Assembly (NCBI RefSeq): GCF_000226115.1
Contig: NC_016458.1
Coordinates: 1,054,001 to 1,118,000 of the forward strand
Source: Thermothielavioides terrestris NRRL 8126
Lineage: Eukaryota > Ascomycota > Sordariomycetes > Sordariales > Chaetomiaceae
Direction of reading: 5' to 3'
Length of the DNA: 64,000 nucleotides
The translations under genes and the position numbers were made by a program. This document shows, in pieces, positions 1-11,850 of the stretch. Positions within the stretch are counted from its first letter, which is position 1. Every line of letters begins with the position of its first letter. The notes under the pieces are model-generated. The model was not told the origin of the DNA. It saw only the letters and a program-made list of their open reading frames with translations, and searched no databases.

Positions 1-896
1 TTACATACAAGATCTAGCAGGAGGGACACAAAGATGACTCGCAAGACTCTCTTGCGAATTCCGGGATCGACGGGCGGCGCCATGTTCTGGGGCTTTCTGC
101 ACGGAGGGTCGGGATTTTGCTGAGCGCTCGTCGGGTCGCAAGCGAGCAAGCGGGCAAGCAAGCAAGCAAATTGGGCAAGCCAGGAGAAGTAACTACTTTC
201 GTGAAGCAATGTGAAATGCGTCGAACGAGGCCCTCCGAGTATTTACTACGACCAGCACAATAAATATAGGGAGGACGTTGTGAAGGAAACAACCTATAAA
301 CGAGGAAGAACGGACAATAGGTTCGCACTGCGTATACGTATACGTATACGTATACGCAGTCGGAAGAAGCGAGCCCCTCAGCGTCGCAGCGTCGCAGCGT
401 CGTGCTGTCAACAACGTGGTGGTGTCAGCTTCGGCAGAAGCAGCGCCGCATTGCGCCACAATGCGCCACTAAAGGGCACCAGTCCGCCCGTGGGAGCTAC
501 CCTAACCCTCGGCCAGAATGTGCTGCCCAGTGAATCCAAAAGCTCCACCCCTCGCCAGTAAACTGCACAACAAGAGATGCGGCTCTACACTACACTAGGG
601 AGAAGGAAAGCAAAGGTGCAAAGGAGTCTTGGAGCTGCCTGCTGTCCCTGAGATGTGTTGGTCAACCCTGGGGCCAGGTTGCTGCGGTCTCTCTCCGGTA
701 ACTTACCAAGCAAGCAGCCGCGAAATTGGCGCCAGCGCCCACGGTCCGGCACAATTACACCACAACTTTCCCCGGGCCTCTCGGGTCTTTGAAAAACAAA
801 CAGGCTGGCCCAGGCCCGTTTCGCCGCATGATCGTTATTATGATCAACCCGCTTGGACGGGCGTTTCCGCGCAAGATGTCTCGCTGCCCATTAAGG
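1..896. other. intergenic, no gene seen
   Basis: I see no credible coding exon here. The stretch holds a GCAA-rich run near 143-175 and a CGTATA hexanucleotide run at 331-356 (separate entry). The upstream boundary gene, if any, lies outside the window. Confidence 0.6.
327..360. repeat. CGTATA x4 microsatellite inside a perfect palindrome
   Basis: Four copies of CGTATA plus CG occupy 331-356. The flanks ACTG and CAGT extend the self-complementarity, so 327-360 is a 34-bp perfect palindrome that could form a cruciform. It lies in non-coding DNA. Confidence 0.85.
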
Positions 897-1277
897 GGTC
901 GTCGTTAAAGAGGTCCCGCCAAGACTAATTTCGGAACCTACCGTTTACAAGTATTTACAAATCGCCAAGGGGTGAGCGGGCCACGACGAAGTTGAGCAAC
1001 ATCGACAACAAAGATTCGCAAAGACTCGTAGCAACAACTTCGCGAAACCTCAACCAAATCGAAAAAAAAGAAAACGAAGTTAACCCGCATCCTAGCCTTA
1101 ATCCGCATCCTAACTATAACCTAAACCCTAACTAGCGGGGGGTTGGCGACGCCCTCGGCGAACTAACCCTTGGCGATAGTATAAACGCCTTGGCGATTGT
1201 GGCTACGTAAAAACGTTGTAAAAACATTGCCGACAATTGGCCGAAATTAGTCTTGGCGGGACCTCTTTAACGTCCAC
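897..1277 (+). mobile_element. MITE-like non-autonomous TIR element, copy 1 (Mutator-like target duplication)
   Basis: This 381-bp element has perfect 31-bp terminal inverted repeats at 904-934 and 1241-1271. It is flanked by an exact 9-bp direct repeat CCATTAAGG at 888-896 and 1278-1286; a tenth base also matches. The interior has no coding capacity. It holds several ATCGCCAAGG-type decamers in both orientations, an A-rich tract, and a telomere-like stretch CTAAACCCTAAC around 1121-1132. A second copy lies inverted at 10941-11342 and is collinear over its whole length with small indels. A 9-10 bp target duplication is typical of Mutator-like (MULE) elements; assignment to that superfamily is an inference. 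Confidence 0.85.
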
Positions 1278-2240
1278 CCATTAAGGCTCTGTCCAGTCGT
1301 TCCTGTCAATGGGAAATCTGGCAAGCGTTGTTCCCCCGGGCCGTGGACAGAAAGAGAGCCACAAGCTGTCGCGCTGTGTCGCGACCCGCCGACTTACACT
1401 AGTGTGCACATACACCTGCAAGGGGCAGCAAGGCAGGCATCCCGATCGGTTGCATTGCCGGGTCCCGGGCAGCCACCAGTCACTCGGCTGACGCAGGGGC
1501 AGATCGTGCCTTGCATGGCGGGGTCTGAGAGGCCCTGAGCCAGCCAATGTCACTCGCCTCATCGCCTGGCCCCTCCCGGACTGACTGCTGCTGCCATGTT
1601 GGCTGCTGCAGGGAGCAGGTGAAGACACGACTGGAAATCTTGTTTAGAGTGCACACTGTTGCGCCAAGCAAGGGCACGGGCAGTCTCGCCGGAGAAGCGC
1701 CTTGGGGCTGTGTGTGCCTCAAGGCTGCATGTCTTGCCGTCATGCATGGCTTTCCACACAATCCCGGACCCCAGGCCGCCACAGGGTTGGTTGGCCGCGT
1801 GCAGTTCAATATCGGTCTTGATGGTAGCAATCAACCAACCCGTCCAGTCTCTTTAGCCGGTCAGGTCACCCACTCACCTCTGTTGTGGCGTACTGTGTGT
1901 GGTGTACACTCGCCTCTTCTCAAAGTAGAATAATAACGCTTGCGCAGGATACCACCACAGGAACGGTATGTTCCCGTGGCTGCAAGAAGGTGGTGCCCGA
2001 CGTCCCAACCGTTGTGTGGTACTTCCCTACTCCTCCCACCCTCCCCTCCCCCCTCCCCAGGTCTCTCTTCCCCAACGGGAGCCCGGGCACGATCAGGAAC
2101 AGGGAAACAATCTGGCTATAAAAGGGCGGCCGTCTCCCCTACCCTGCCTCCATTGCCCCCTTCCCGCTCCAGTGCTCCCCAGGTGCCATTCACTCGTTTC
2201 TGTCGCTCGCTTTCTTCCTTGCCAAGCAAACACACCCACC
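1278..2240. other. intergenic/promoter of the GPI protein gene
   Basis: No coding exon is recognised. The proximal part carries a C/T-rich tract (about 2025-2065) and a TATA box, as in promoters of highly expressed fungal genes. Confidence 0.5.
2117..2123 (+). promoter_or_regulatory. TATA box of the GPI wall-protein gene
   Basis: TATAAAA sits about 120 bp upstream of the ATG at 2241, preceded by a pyrimidine-rich tract and followed by C/T-rich probable leader. A clear TATA box suggests strong or regulated expression. Confidence 0.65.
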
Positions 2241-2888
2241 ATGAAGACTGCCGCTGCTGCCCTCGGGGCCTTTGCTGCCCAAGTCGCCGCCCACTGGATC
2301 GAGGGCGGCGGACAGGCCGGACTGACCTTGACCCTGGGCAGTCCCACCATCAGCCTGCCGTATCCCACCTGGAAGCCTCACCCAGGCCCGCCGCCGCACA
2401 AGTGGACGACCAGCACCGTCTGGACGACCAGCATCAGCACCATCGTCAGCTGCGCCCCGGTCGTGACCCACTGCCCGGCTCACAGCACCGTCCTCACCAC
2501 CGTCACCATCCCGGTCAGCACCACCGTCTGCCCCGTGACCGAGACCACGGCCGCTCCGCCGCCCCCGCCCACCTCGGTGGCCCCGCCTCCGCCTCCTCCG
2601 CCTCCGCCGCCGCCGCCGGCGACGACATATACGCACCCCCATTCTGCTTCCCCTGCTCCACCTCCTCCGCCGCCGCCTCCGCCCGTCAGCTCTCCCACCG
2701 TGGCTCCCCCTCCTCCGCCGGCCCCCGTCATCACGAGCCAGCCGACTCTGACCCAGTCGGTGGGCACCATCACCCCGCCGTCCAAGACGTCGACGGGCCA
2801 GGTCGCTGTCACCGCCGGCGCCGCCCACAACGCCCATCGCGCGGGCGGCGCGCTGGCGGCCATCGCTGTTGCGGCTGCTCTTCTTTAG
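2241..2888 (+). CDS. proline-rich GPI-anchored cell-wall protein
   Basis: Intronless, 215 aa. The start at 2241 is chosen because it follows CACACCCACC and opens a signal peptide ([17 protein letters not shown]); the frame is open further upstream, but that part lies over the TATA box. Residues about 55-100 contain the Thr/Ser-rich segment [15 protein letters not shown]...[10 protein letters not shown], with spaced Cys, seen in fungal GPI-anchored wall proteins. Residues about 105-165 are polyproline blocks (up to 12 Pro) with Ser/Thr. The last ~18 residues are small and hydrophobic ([14 protein letters not shown]) with no charged tail, as expected for a GPI-attachment signal. It is likely secreted and linked to membrane or wall glucan. 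The exact role is unknown. Confidence 0.75.
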   Translation: MKTAAAALGAFAAQVAAHWIEGGGQAGLTLTLGSPTISLPYPTWKPHPGPPPHKWTTSTVWTTSISTIVSCAPVVTHCPAHSTVLTTVTIPVSTTVCPVTETTAAPPPPPTSVAPPPPPPPPPPPPATTYTHPHSASPAPPPPPPPPPVSSPTVAPPPPPAPVITSQPTLTQSVGTITPPSKTSTGQVAVTAGAAHNAHRAGGALAAIAVAAALL

Positions 2889-3851
2889 ATCGGCGAGACC
2901 GCTGTGGGGGAGGTTTTCTCGCCTGTTTCTGGTTTCTGGTTCTTTGCGCGAGAAAGCCAGGGGGGAAAGTTGAGATTATGTTCTTCCTTCTTCTGAAGTC
3001 GGTTTTCTGGATCTTGTCCTGGATGTGAAGGCGGAGATGGTGTTCAGTGGCGAAGAGAGAGCAGGACTGTTTGTCTTGGTTGTGGTATGTTCATGATTCC
3101 ATTTCCGTCACTTCAAGCGAGGAGGTGACATAGATGTTTTCGAAGATCGTATCTACTCGTACTAGTTAGTCGTAGTTAGGCGTGATAATTTTTTGAGGAC
3201 AGAACCCTCGGGTGCTGTTCGATGAGCCGAGGATCTATGCCTCGCGATTGTAATTCATCTCTCTTGGCCCTGTACCTTGCGAACTTTATCCTGGTACGTA
3301 TTCCGGCATCTCGTGATTGTTACCTTTCTCTGAGACTTGTCCCTGCAGACAATGATGTGCTCTATGCACCAGGCTTGACAGCAATCACCAGCTCGGGCAG
3401 CGGGATTCACCGCTCACAGCATTAGGTCCAACGGATGCGAACTGGCACCACGCCCTGGGCAGGCAACAGCCGAGCTGACATGCCCCGTAGGTCTCAATTA
3501 TCCGTGCCGACCTTCTGAGGCCGGGCCAATGGAGCCGACCGACTGGATGCCCTTCCCGCCCCGCATCGAAGTCCAGATTGCAGACTATACTGGACCACCT
3601 GAGGGAGCCAACGAGGAGCGCCTGAAAAAAGGTCGTAAGCTCTAACCGATGGCGCTCGGCTGACGCTCAGGATCAACCTCTCGTCCGTACTCGCTGGGTG
3701 AGCGGAGCGGCTTCCGTGTCCTTCAAGTGGCCGGTTTTCCCACTGCTCCAAGAATTGCAAGTTCCCCTTCCGCGAGCTCGTGTCTAGTTACCATTGGCTG
3801 TGGCTACCGCCACGTTCCAGCATACTTTCTAGCCCGTCGTATTTACGCCAT
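2889..3851. other. intergenic between GPI gene and GH47 gene
   Basis: This is the convergent 3' region of the plus-strand GPI gene and the minus-strand GH47 gene. I see no coding exon or repeat. Confidence 0.5.
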
Positions 3852-5679
<1,828 letters not shown>

Positions 5680-6594
5680 GACCCTTTAAAATTGAGCAAA
5701 GTGGCGTCCGCATTTGAAACGCCGCGGTCGCAGTCCTCCAGAGGTGCGTGATGGAACATGAGTTACGGAATACAACGTGGACGACCTGAACTGCGGGCAA
5801 GCTTGTCATTAACGTATCGTTTGGTAAAGCTGCAGGAGGGTCGCACAGGGGTTCGAAAACAAGGTTGGGAACAACGTTAATTTTTAAACTGTGGTAGCGA
5901 CGTCAGAGGCGCCTAAATGCGATTCTCTGCCCCACTGGCTGATTTATTCGGTACACTAACTCTGAGATATCCACCTTTTCCGTGATGGTCTGTGCGGCTT
6001 CCTTCACCTCGAACGCGCTACATCGGCGAATCAAAACATCGAACGGGGTCCTTGACCGCGATGTCAGCGAGACCTCAGGTGTTTGGCTTCACCAAATCCT
6101 TTCCCTGCGCTTCACCTGCTGCCCTCAATCTGCGCGCCATGGTTGGCCGGTGCGACGAGCAGAAAAGCCAGCAGCGTCTCATTGGCGCCGTGTCCACGCA
6201 TCTTCATGACCGGTTGCCCGAAAAGGGTCTCTGAAACGCGGCACAGCGCTCGGCAGGCGCAGCAGATGGGGAACTGTTGGGGGCTGAAGTTGGGAGCATG
6301 GGGGGTCGGTGTTCGCCGTCTTATCTCCAATGGCAGCCAGCTGTTCCGGGGGCGAAACTGCTGGTGTAACTAGCCGCCGAGGACTTAGATGCTTCCATGC
6401 ACGCTGCATGATGGGAAATGGGAATAATGGCCCCCACCAAGCGGTTGTCTTTGCTGGAGAGGCATCGTGCCCATGTCCGTTTATTGACGTGACTCTCGCC
6501 TCTCTTGGAACGCTCCATCTCGGGCTTGCTGACCACCCTCTCCACCAGCGGCCACGTCCTGGCCGTTCCCAAAGCCTCTATCTACTGCACGCGT
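5680..6594. other. intergenic, divergent promoter region
   Basis: Lies between the minus-strand GH47 gene and the plus-strand protease-like gene. It has a TTTAAA motif close to the GH47 start but no convincing coding exon. Confidence 0.5.
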
Positions 6595-8522
6595 ATGTCC
6601 ACACTGATGCGGACTCTCCTCATCACTCTCTGGGCCGGGCGGGCCCTTGGTGCGGTGTGTAACAGTAATGGGACCTCCGTAATCGCTCTTCCCATCACAG
6701 ATATCGCCGTCGACCCCAGTATTCCCGACTCGTTGATGAGGGGTATCCCGTCAAGGATCGGCACGCCTCCCCAACACATCGTTGTGCTGCCATGGCCGTA
6801 AGTTAGCGCGTAGCTGTCACATTGCGGCTCGCAGGGAGCGCTGTCGTCGACCGCGTGCTGATTCGGTCCAGGGACCTGAACAACACATACATCTACGACC
6901 AAGAGGCGTACTGCGATCCATCCATCATCTGGAACGACAAGATTTGCGAGATCCGGAGGGGTGGCTACTTTTACGAAGCCAACTCTACCAGCTTCACCAA
7001 GTACTCGGACCTCGTCGCCTCAGGGGGCGCCACGCAGGAGCTGGGGACACGCGGGGCCGAGCTGGGGGTGCCGAAGCTGCTGTCAACCAGCCTCGCAGGC
7101 ACGGAACGCTTCGCCGCTGGCACAAGCAACTTCACGACCATGCCCATTGGCATTCCGCGTATGCGCTGGGATAACGGCTACACCATCCTTCACGCCCTCG
7201 GCCTCGGGTCCAACTCAACCTATTTGAACGCGCTGGTAGAGTCACAACAGATCGGATCTCGCGTTTGGTCCATCTTCTGGGGGCGCATGTGGACCGGCAG
7301 CGCCGCTACCGACCTGGACGGCTCCGTTGTCCTCGGCGGCTATGATCAGGAAAAGGTGATTGGGCGCAACGTGACGCAACCTCTCGATTATAGCGAAGAG
7401 ACCGGCTGTTGGACGGGAATGAAGGTGACTGTGTCAAATGTTCTGGTCAACTTCAGGAACGGCACCGACTACAGCATCATGCCGCGCAACTCCGCCGTGG
7501 AGTGCTGCATTGTTCCGCAGCGCCAGCTTGTGTGGGAGGCCCCTGTTGACATGGTGGACGCGTTTGAGAGAGCGACCCAGATGAACAGTACCGGCCTGTC
7601 CTACGGTTTGCACTGGGGTGCGAGACAGTACGATGCGTCTGGGAATATGTGAGCACCCTACCCCCCTTTTCCCCCCTCCCCCCTTCCTTCCCCCTACCCA
7701 GGTTGAATATGCCCATCTTTCCACGGCCACCGTTCAATTTTGCGTTAACAACAGCCCTCCATCAGCTTCGACGGTGATGTAACCTTCGTCCTCTCCAGCG
7801 GCCTCCAAATCCGCGTTCCCAACAATCAGTTGATAACCCCTTTCGTCGAGGTTGATCGCAATGGTTCCCGCCTCGTCCACCAGAGTCCAAAAGAGCTGCT
7901 GATGGGCGGCGTGAGCGATAACCCGACGACACTAGGCCGCTATTTCTTCACAGCGGCCTACCTGATGGTGGATCACGAGGCCCACACCTTTACCATGTGG
8001 CAGGCCAATCCAACCACGAAAAGCAACTTGGTTCCTGTGGCCCGCACATCAACCGACAATGCGGATGGTGCGTGCGGAGGAGATAGCGGAGGCACCGGTG
8101 ATACTGGAGTTGCGAATGGCGGAGACAGCGCCGGCGAGGCTGCTTCGAAGGCGTCATCTTCGATCAGCGCTGGCGCGGTTGCCGGGGCTGCAGTTGGGGG
8201 CGTAGCTGCCCTTGGTGCCCTGGCCGCCCTGATTTTCATCCTTTTGCGGAGGAAGAAGAAGCGGGCGATGGTAACCTCCGGACAGCCGCCACCCGCGGAT
8301 GCTTCCGGGGTAAACCCGGGTGAGCCGGATGAGATTTATTACAAGACTGATATGTCTGGCATTCATGAGATGCCAGGGATTTCTGACTCTCACCGGGAAT
8401 TGCATGGAGTATCGGTAGCCCCCCTGGGAAACGGGGCGTGGGCGAACGGCGAGAGGCCAAGACCATCATTCACGGCGTATGAATTAGAAGCAGCCGGATT
8501 GTCGTCTGGGTACAGAACTTAG
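6595..8522 (+). CDS. membrane-anchored pepsin-like (A1 fold) protein without the usual catalytic motif
   Basis: Three exons (6595-6797, 6872-7648, 7766-8522; introns 74 and 117 nt), 578 aa. The start at 6595 opens a signal peptide (LLITLWAGRALG). The first junction restores GTPPQHIVVLPWPDLNNTYIYD. In active pepsins this place reads GTPPQ...DTGS, so here the first catalytic Asp-Thr-Gly is replaced. The region expected to carry the second Asp reads NSAVECCIVPQ, without DSG/DTG. The middle has many N-glycosylation sites and an A1-like FWGRMWTG...GSVVLGGYD block. A Gly/Ser/Ala-rich stalk precedes a single transmembrane helix (about 462-487), then RRKKKR and a ~85-residue cytoplasmic tail. It resembles an A1-like family of Sordariomycetes. 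Probable role: non-proteolytic surface protein or receptor (inference). Confidence 0.8.
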
Positions 8523-9504
8523 TGTCTTCCTCTCGCTCTGACGGACACCATCCGAAACGCATTTTCAAGCTCAAAAGCGAGAATTTCCGTTTGTATTATA
8601 AGGACGTACACTAGCAGCTATTCGTTCAATTGATACCCCACAACACAGTTCCATGACTCCATGGAACTGATGAGTATATCGGCTGACGCATGCGAAGATG
8701 ATGGGAGCCAGCGAGTGGCCGAGAGGTTCCTAGTCGCCAGCCGAGCTATGAGGACTGACAGCATCGGTTGGAAAACTCGACACATTGCCCAACTGATATC
8801 CGATGGAATTCTCAATGGTCGGGGCCAAGACGCTCATGAATAGTGCGAGAACTAAGTCCAGTCGTACATTGCCATCTCACAGCTTCCCCTTCCCAAGCCG
8901 CCCCTGCCTCCTGTCGCCACTGGCCTGGATGGCATGCGAGGATGCACCTGCATTCGGACACACGGCTGCAAAGTACTTTGCCGTACGGGACGCCGGGCTG
9001 GATGGCTTCTAATTTAAACGAAAGTTGCTATGGGATGTAACCGGCACGATTGTGCCAAGCCGGGTTATTGATCCAACATGCCGGTCGTTGACCAGATTCC
9101 GCGCTGGGTGTTGGCGATAATTCCACTCACTCCACCGACTCGATATACACTTTGTCTTGCACAAGTGAACACGAGGTATGGCAGAGCGATGGCGGAAGAC
9201 GTAACTTGGTTCTCGGAACTGGGCTGAGCAAGAGCCCGTCGCTAAGCCTGGTGTGTTGGGTGACGCTGTGTGTCGGGACAATCGAAAAGATCCTGCAGGG
9301 AGCTGTGTGTCGGGACAATCGAAAAGATCCTGCAGGGACGCCCAGGTTGTGAAGTTAATCATGGGACAGCGCTTTGATTCCTGTCAATGTACCCGTCGCG
9401 TATCCTCATCCGGTTCATCCGAGTCATCGTTTGCCGGGAACATAGTGACAGCGAGAAACCTAGTAAGAGCGCACTCGCGAGACCGAGAATGGGCAATGCC
9501 GAGC
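8523..9504. other. intergenic between A1-like gene and CENP-O gene
   Basis: Convergent 3' regions. The only structure seen is a 37-bp tandem duplication at 9265-9338. No coding exon is recognised. Confidence 0.55.
9265..9338. repeat. exact 37-bp tandem duplication
   Basis: The unit beginning GCTGTGTGTCGGGACAATCG occurs at 9265-9301 and again, identical, at 9302-9338. It is about 170 bp downstream of the CENP-O stop, in non-coding DNA. Confidence 0.9.
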
Positions 9505-10519
9505 TCAGACCAGAGTCGCCAGTCGCCTCACCACGTCCTCGACTCTAACCGCCCCGCCGAGAAAGTCCCTGCCGGCCTCCCGATCTCGGCCGTTTTCGCC
9601 CACCACCACCAGTTTCAGTATCTCCCCGTCGTCGCCCATTACCAATCGGCCGGTGCGGCCGTCGGCCCACTCGATGGTAAGCTGCTTCACCTCCGCATCC
9701 GCCGGCGTGATGTCTACCAGCCGAATCCCCTGCGGCTGCCCTTCTCGCCCGTCCTCTCCGTCCTCCTCTCCGCCCTGCCCATCCCCCTCCTCCATCTTCT
9801 TCCTCCCCCCGAGCCCCGCCGCCTTCCTCAAGTCCGCAACGACGCCCAGCCGATGATGATACCGCACCACCTCCCTGCGCAGCGAGCGCGCAAACCTGGC
9901 CAGATCCTGCGGTTTTGCCCTTCCGCTGCCGGCACCCTCGTCGCTCGCCTTCGCCTTCCCCGTCGCCGGTGGCGGGGGCAGATACCGCCCCGCCAGCCCG
10001 GCCAGCGGAATGCAGGGCGGCAGCGTGTGCCGGTGCACGCGCAGATGACGGCTCCCACCCGGGTACGGCCTGTTCAAGAGCACGTAGTACGGACGCAGGA
10101 ACCGGGCGCGGCTGGCAACTTCAATTCGCAGGCCGAGGATGGCGCCACCGTCGACGGCGCGCGGGTCCGGGTCCTGCGCGCGAAAGGTGGTGATGGCTGC
10201 GCAGGCGCGGTAGAGACATTGCTGGGTGTGGGCTTGCTGGAGTGTGGAGTGATTGAGGAGTTTTTGCTTCAGGGAGAGTTTCTTCCTAGGGGCGCCGTTG
10301 TCGCTGCCATTCCGCAGTGCTTGCTCGCCTTCTGTGAGGAGCTGGCGCGTCGATGGAGCGGTGATGAGAGTTGAGGCGTGGATGCGAAGCTGCTCCTTGA
10401 TAGACGAGACTAAGTTGTGTGATATTGTTAGTCTTCATGGTTGTAATGAAAGAAGCGTGCATAATGCATGTACTTTTCGATTGGAGCTTCTCGATCTCCA
10501 CGTCGAGACTCGGTTCCAT
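9505..10519 (-). CDS. mcm21: CENP-O/Mcm21 inner-kinetochore (COMA) subunit
   Basis: Two exons (10474-10519 and 9505-10409) with a 64-nt intron carrying a perfect CTAAC branch site; 316 aa. The short first exon encodes MEPSLDVEIEKLQSK, and the splice continues as a predicted coiled coil (ISSIKEQLRIHASTL). The core holds the fungal CENP-O blocks YRACAAITTFRAQDPDPRAV, GLRIEVASRARFLRPYYVLL and LRVHRHTLPPCIPL. Later come a basic DLARFARSLRREVVRYHHRL helix and an acidic insert. Within the COMA part of the CCAN, CENP-O pairs with CENP-P at the centromere. An upstream in-frame Met at 10552 could add 11 residues. The family call rests on recalled motifs. Confidence 0.8.
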
Positions 10520-10940
10520 CTTCAATACCCAGCGCGTCAACAGGGCTCCCAAATTTGCCCTGAAAAAGGTTGAGCGCTGCTCGATTCCTGATCCAATGAT
10601 ATGTACGGATTACTTCGTATACCTAGGTATCAAAGTAACCAGCCAGCTTCAACGCACCGCCGCGAAGTGGTGTGCACTGGTGTCTAATTGATGAAAGCCC
10701 TCAATCGCAAGGTCGAGTTGAAACAGCGTCAAGGCTTCTGTTTACAACAACCTGAAGGTAATGTTAGTGTACTGTACAGTACGGAGGTACAGTCCACTTC
10801 TTGGTGAGACCCCCTTGTCAGCCCTGTGCTGCAGCCCCGACTCAGGACGACCCCGGCTTGGCGCAAAGGTTACAGTACACTAGGTAGGTTTTGCGGGGTC
10901 ACCGCCTTGACGTTTTGCCACTGTTCTCTGGACCCAGAGG
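10520..10940. other. intergenic, promoter side of CENP-O
   Basis: No coding exon. Contains a TACGGATTACTTCGTATAC motif near 10604-10621, related to palindromic motifs scattered in other intergenic stretches of the window. Confidence 0.5.
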
Positions 10941-11342
10941 GTGGACGTTAAAGAGGTCCCGCCAAGACTAATTTCGGCCAATTGTCGGCAATGTTTTTAC
11001 AACGTTATTACGTAGCCCCGATCGCCAAGGCGTTTGCACTATCGCCAAGGCGTTTACTTTATCGCCAAGGGTTAGTTCGCCAGGGGTACGGGGGACGGCG
11101 CCAGGCCCCGCTATTTAGGGTTTAGGTTATAGTTAGGGTACGGGTTATCTTTGTTTTCTTTTTTTTCGATTTGGTTGAGGTTTTGTAGAGTTGTTGTTGC
11201 GAGTCTTTGCGATTTTGTCTTGTCGATGATGTTGCTCTGTTGCTCGAAGTCGTGGCTACCCCGTTCACCCTTGGCGATTTGTAATTACTTGTACGCGGCA
11301 GTCTCCGAAATTAGTCTTGGCGGGACCTCTTTAACGACGACC
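10941..11342 (-). mobile_element. MITE-like TIR element, copy 2 (inverted relative to copy 1)
   Basis: A 402-bp element collinear with copy 1 when reverse-complemented. It has the same termini (GGTCGTCGTTAAAGAGG and the complement of ...CTCTTTAACGTCCAC), the same A-rich tract, the telomere-like TTTAGGGTTTAGG (from about 11114) and repeated ATCGCCAAGG decamers. One decamer block has an extra unit. The flanking target duplication is imperfect (ACCCAGAGG at 10932-10940 and GTTCAGAGG at 11343-11351, 6 of 9), suggesting an older insertion than copy 1. Confidence 0.83.
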
Positions 11343-11850
11343 GTTCAGAGGCCACCGTAGCCCGCAGCTTGCGCTAAGGTACGCTAACTTGGGAAGGAAA
11401 CACCCAACTGACGTTCACGACACGACCTCGTGGCACTAACTTCCACGCGGCTCTTGGCAGCGCCCCACCTATCATTAGGCTCCAGGGGCTGTCTCCGAGC
11501 CGCCGGGTCCAACTGAGCGACGTGTCCCGACCGGAGCGCTGGTTTTCGGTCTCATTCTCGAGGGCCGGCAGCCTCCAGAGAAGGACACCATCGCTTTCTT
11601 TCCAAGCTCCAACGGATGGGCGCCATTGCGTTTCTCGTCTCTCGTTAACCATCTTGCCCGGTGAAGTGTTTCTTGTGCTTGCGTTGAAGTGCGCTTGCGA
11701 AAGCCCGTCTGTCCGAGTCGGCGCCACTGTCCGCCAACTGCTCGACCAGCCAACCAACCCCCTCTGCCGTCTGCGCAGCCAGGAACCGAGTCAAGCACGA
11801 CGTGATACATTGCACAACACTCCCGGTTCCGTCCGCCTCGCATAATACCT
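11343..11850. other. intergenic/5' region of the acetyl-CoA transporter gene
   Basis: No coding exon recognised. Likely promoter and 5' leader of the downstream plus-strand gene. Confidence 0.45.

Noticed and set aside
1115..1135. Possible telomere end
   Set aside because: CCCTAA-like bases are few, lie inside a transposon-like element, and recur at 11114 within its second copy, so they are not a chromosome end.
2190..2863. Gly/Arg-rich minus-strand frames opposite the GPI gene
   Set aside because: Complement of CCx proline codons; low-complexity shadows.
1940..3028. 362-codon plus-strand frame across the GPI gene
   Set aside because: Frame-shifted shadow of the proline-rich repeats, giving His/Arg/Gln-rich nonsense. 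The 2241-2888 frame has a signal peptide and GPI tail.
9253..10374. Long plus-strand open frame (373 codons)
   Set aside because: It is the antisense shadow of the GC-rich CENP-O exon. Its composition is Arg/Pro-heavy and no domain is seen.
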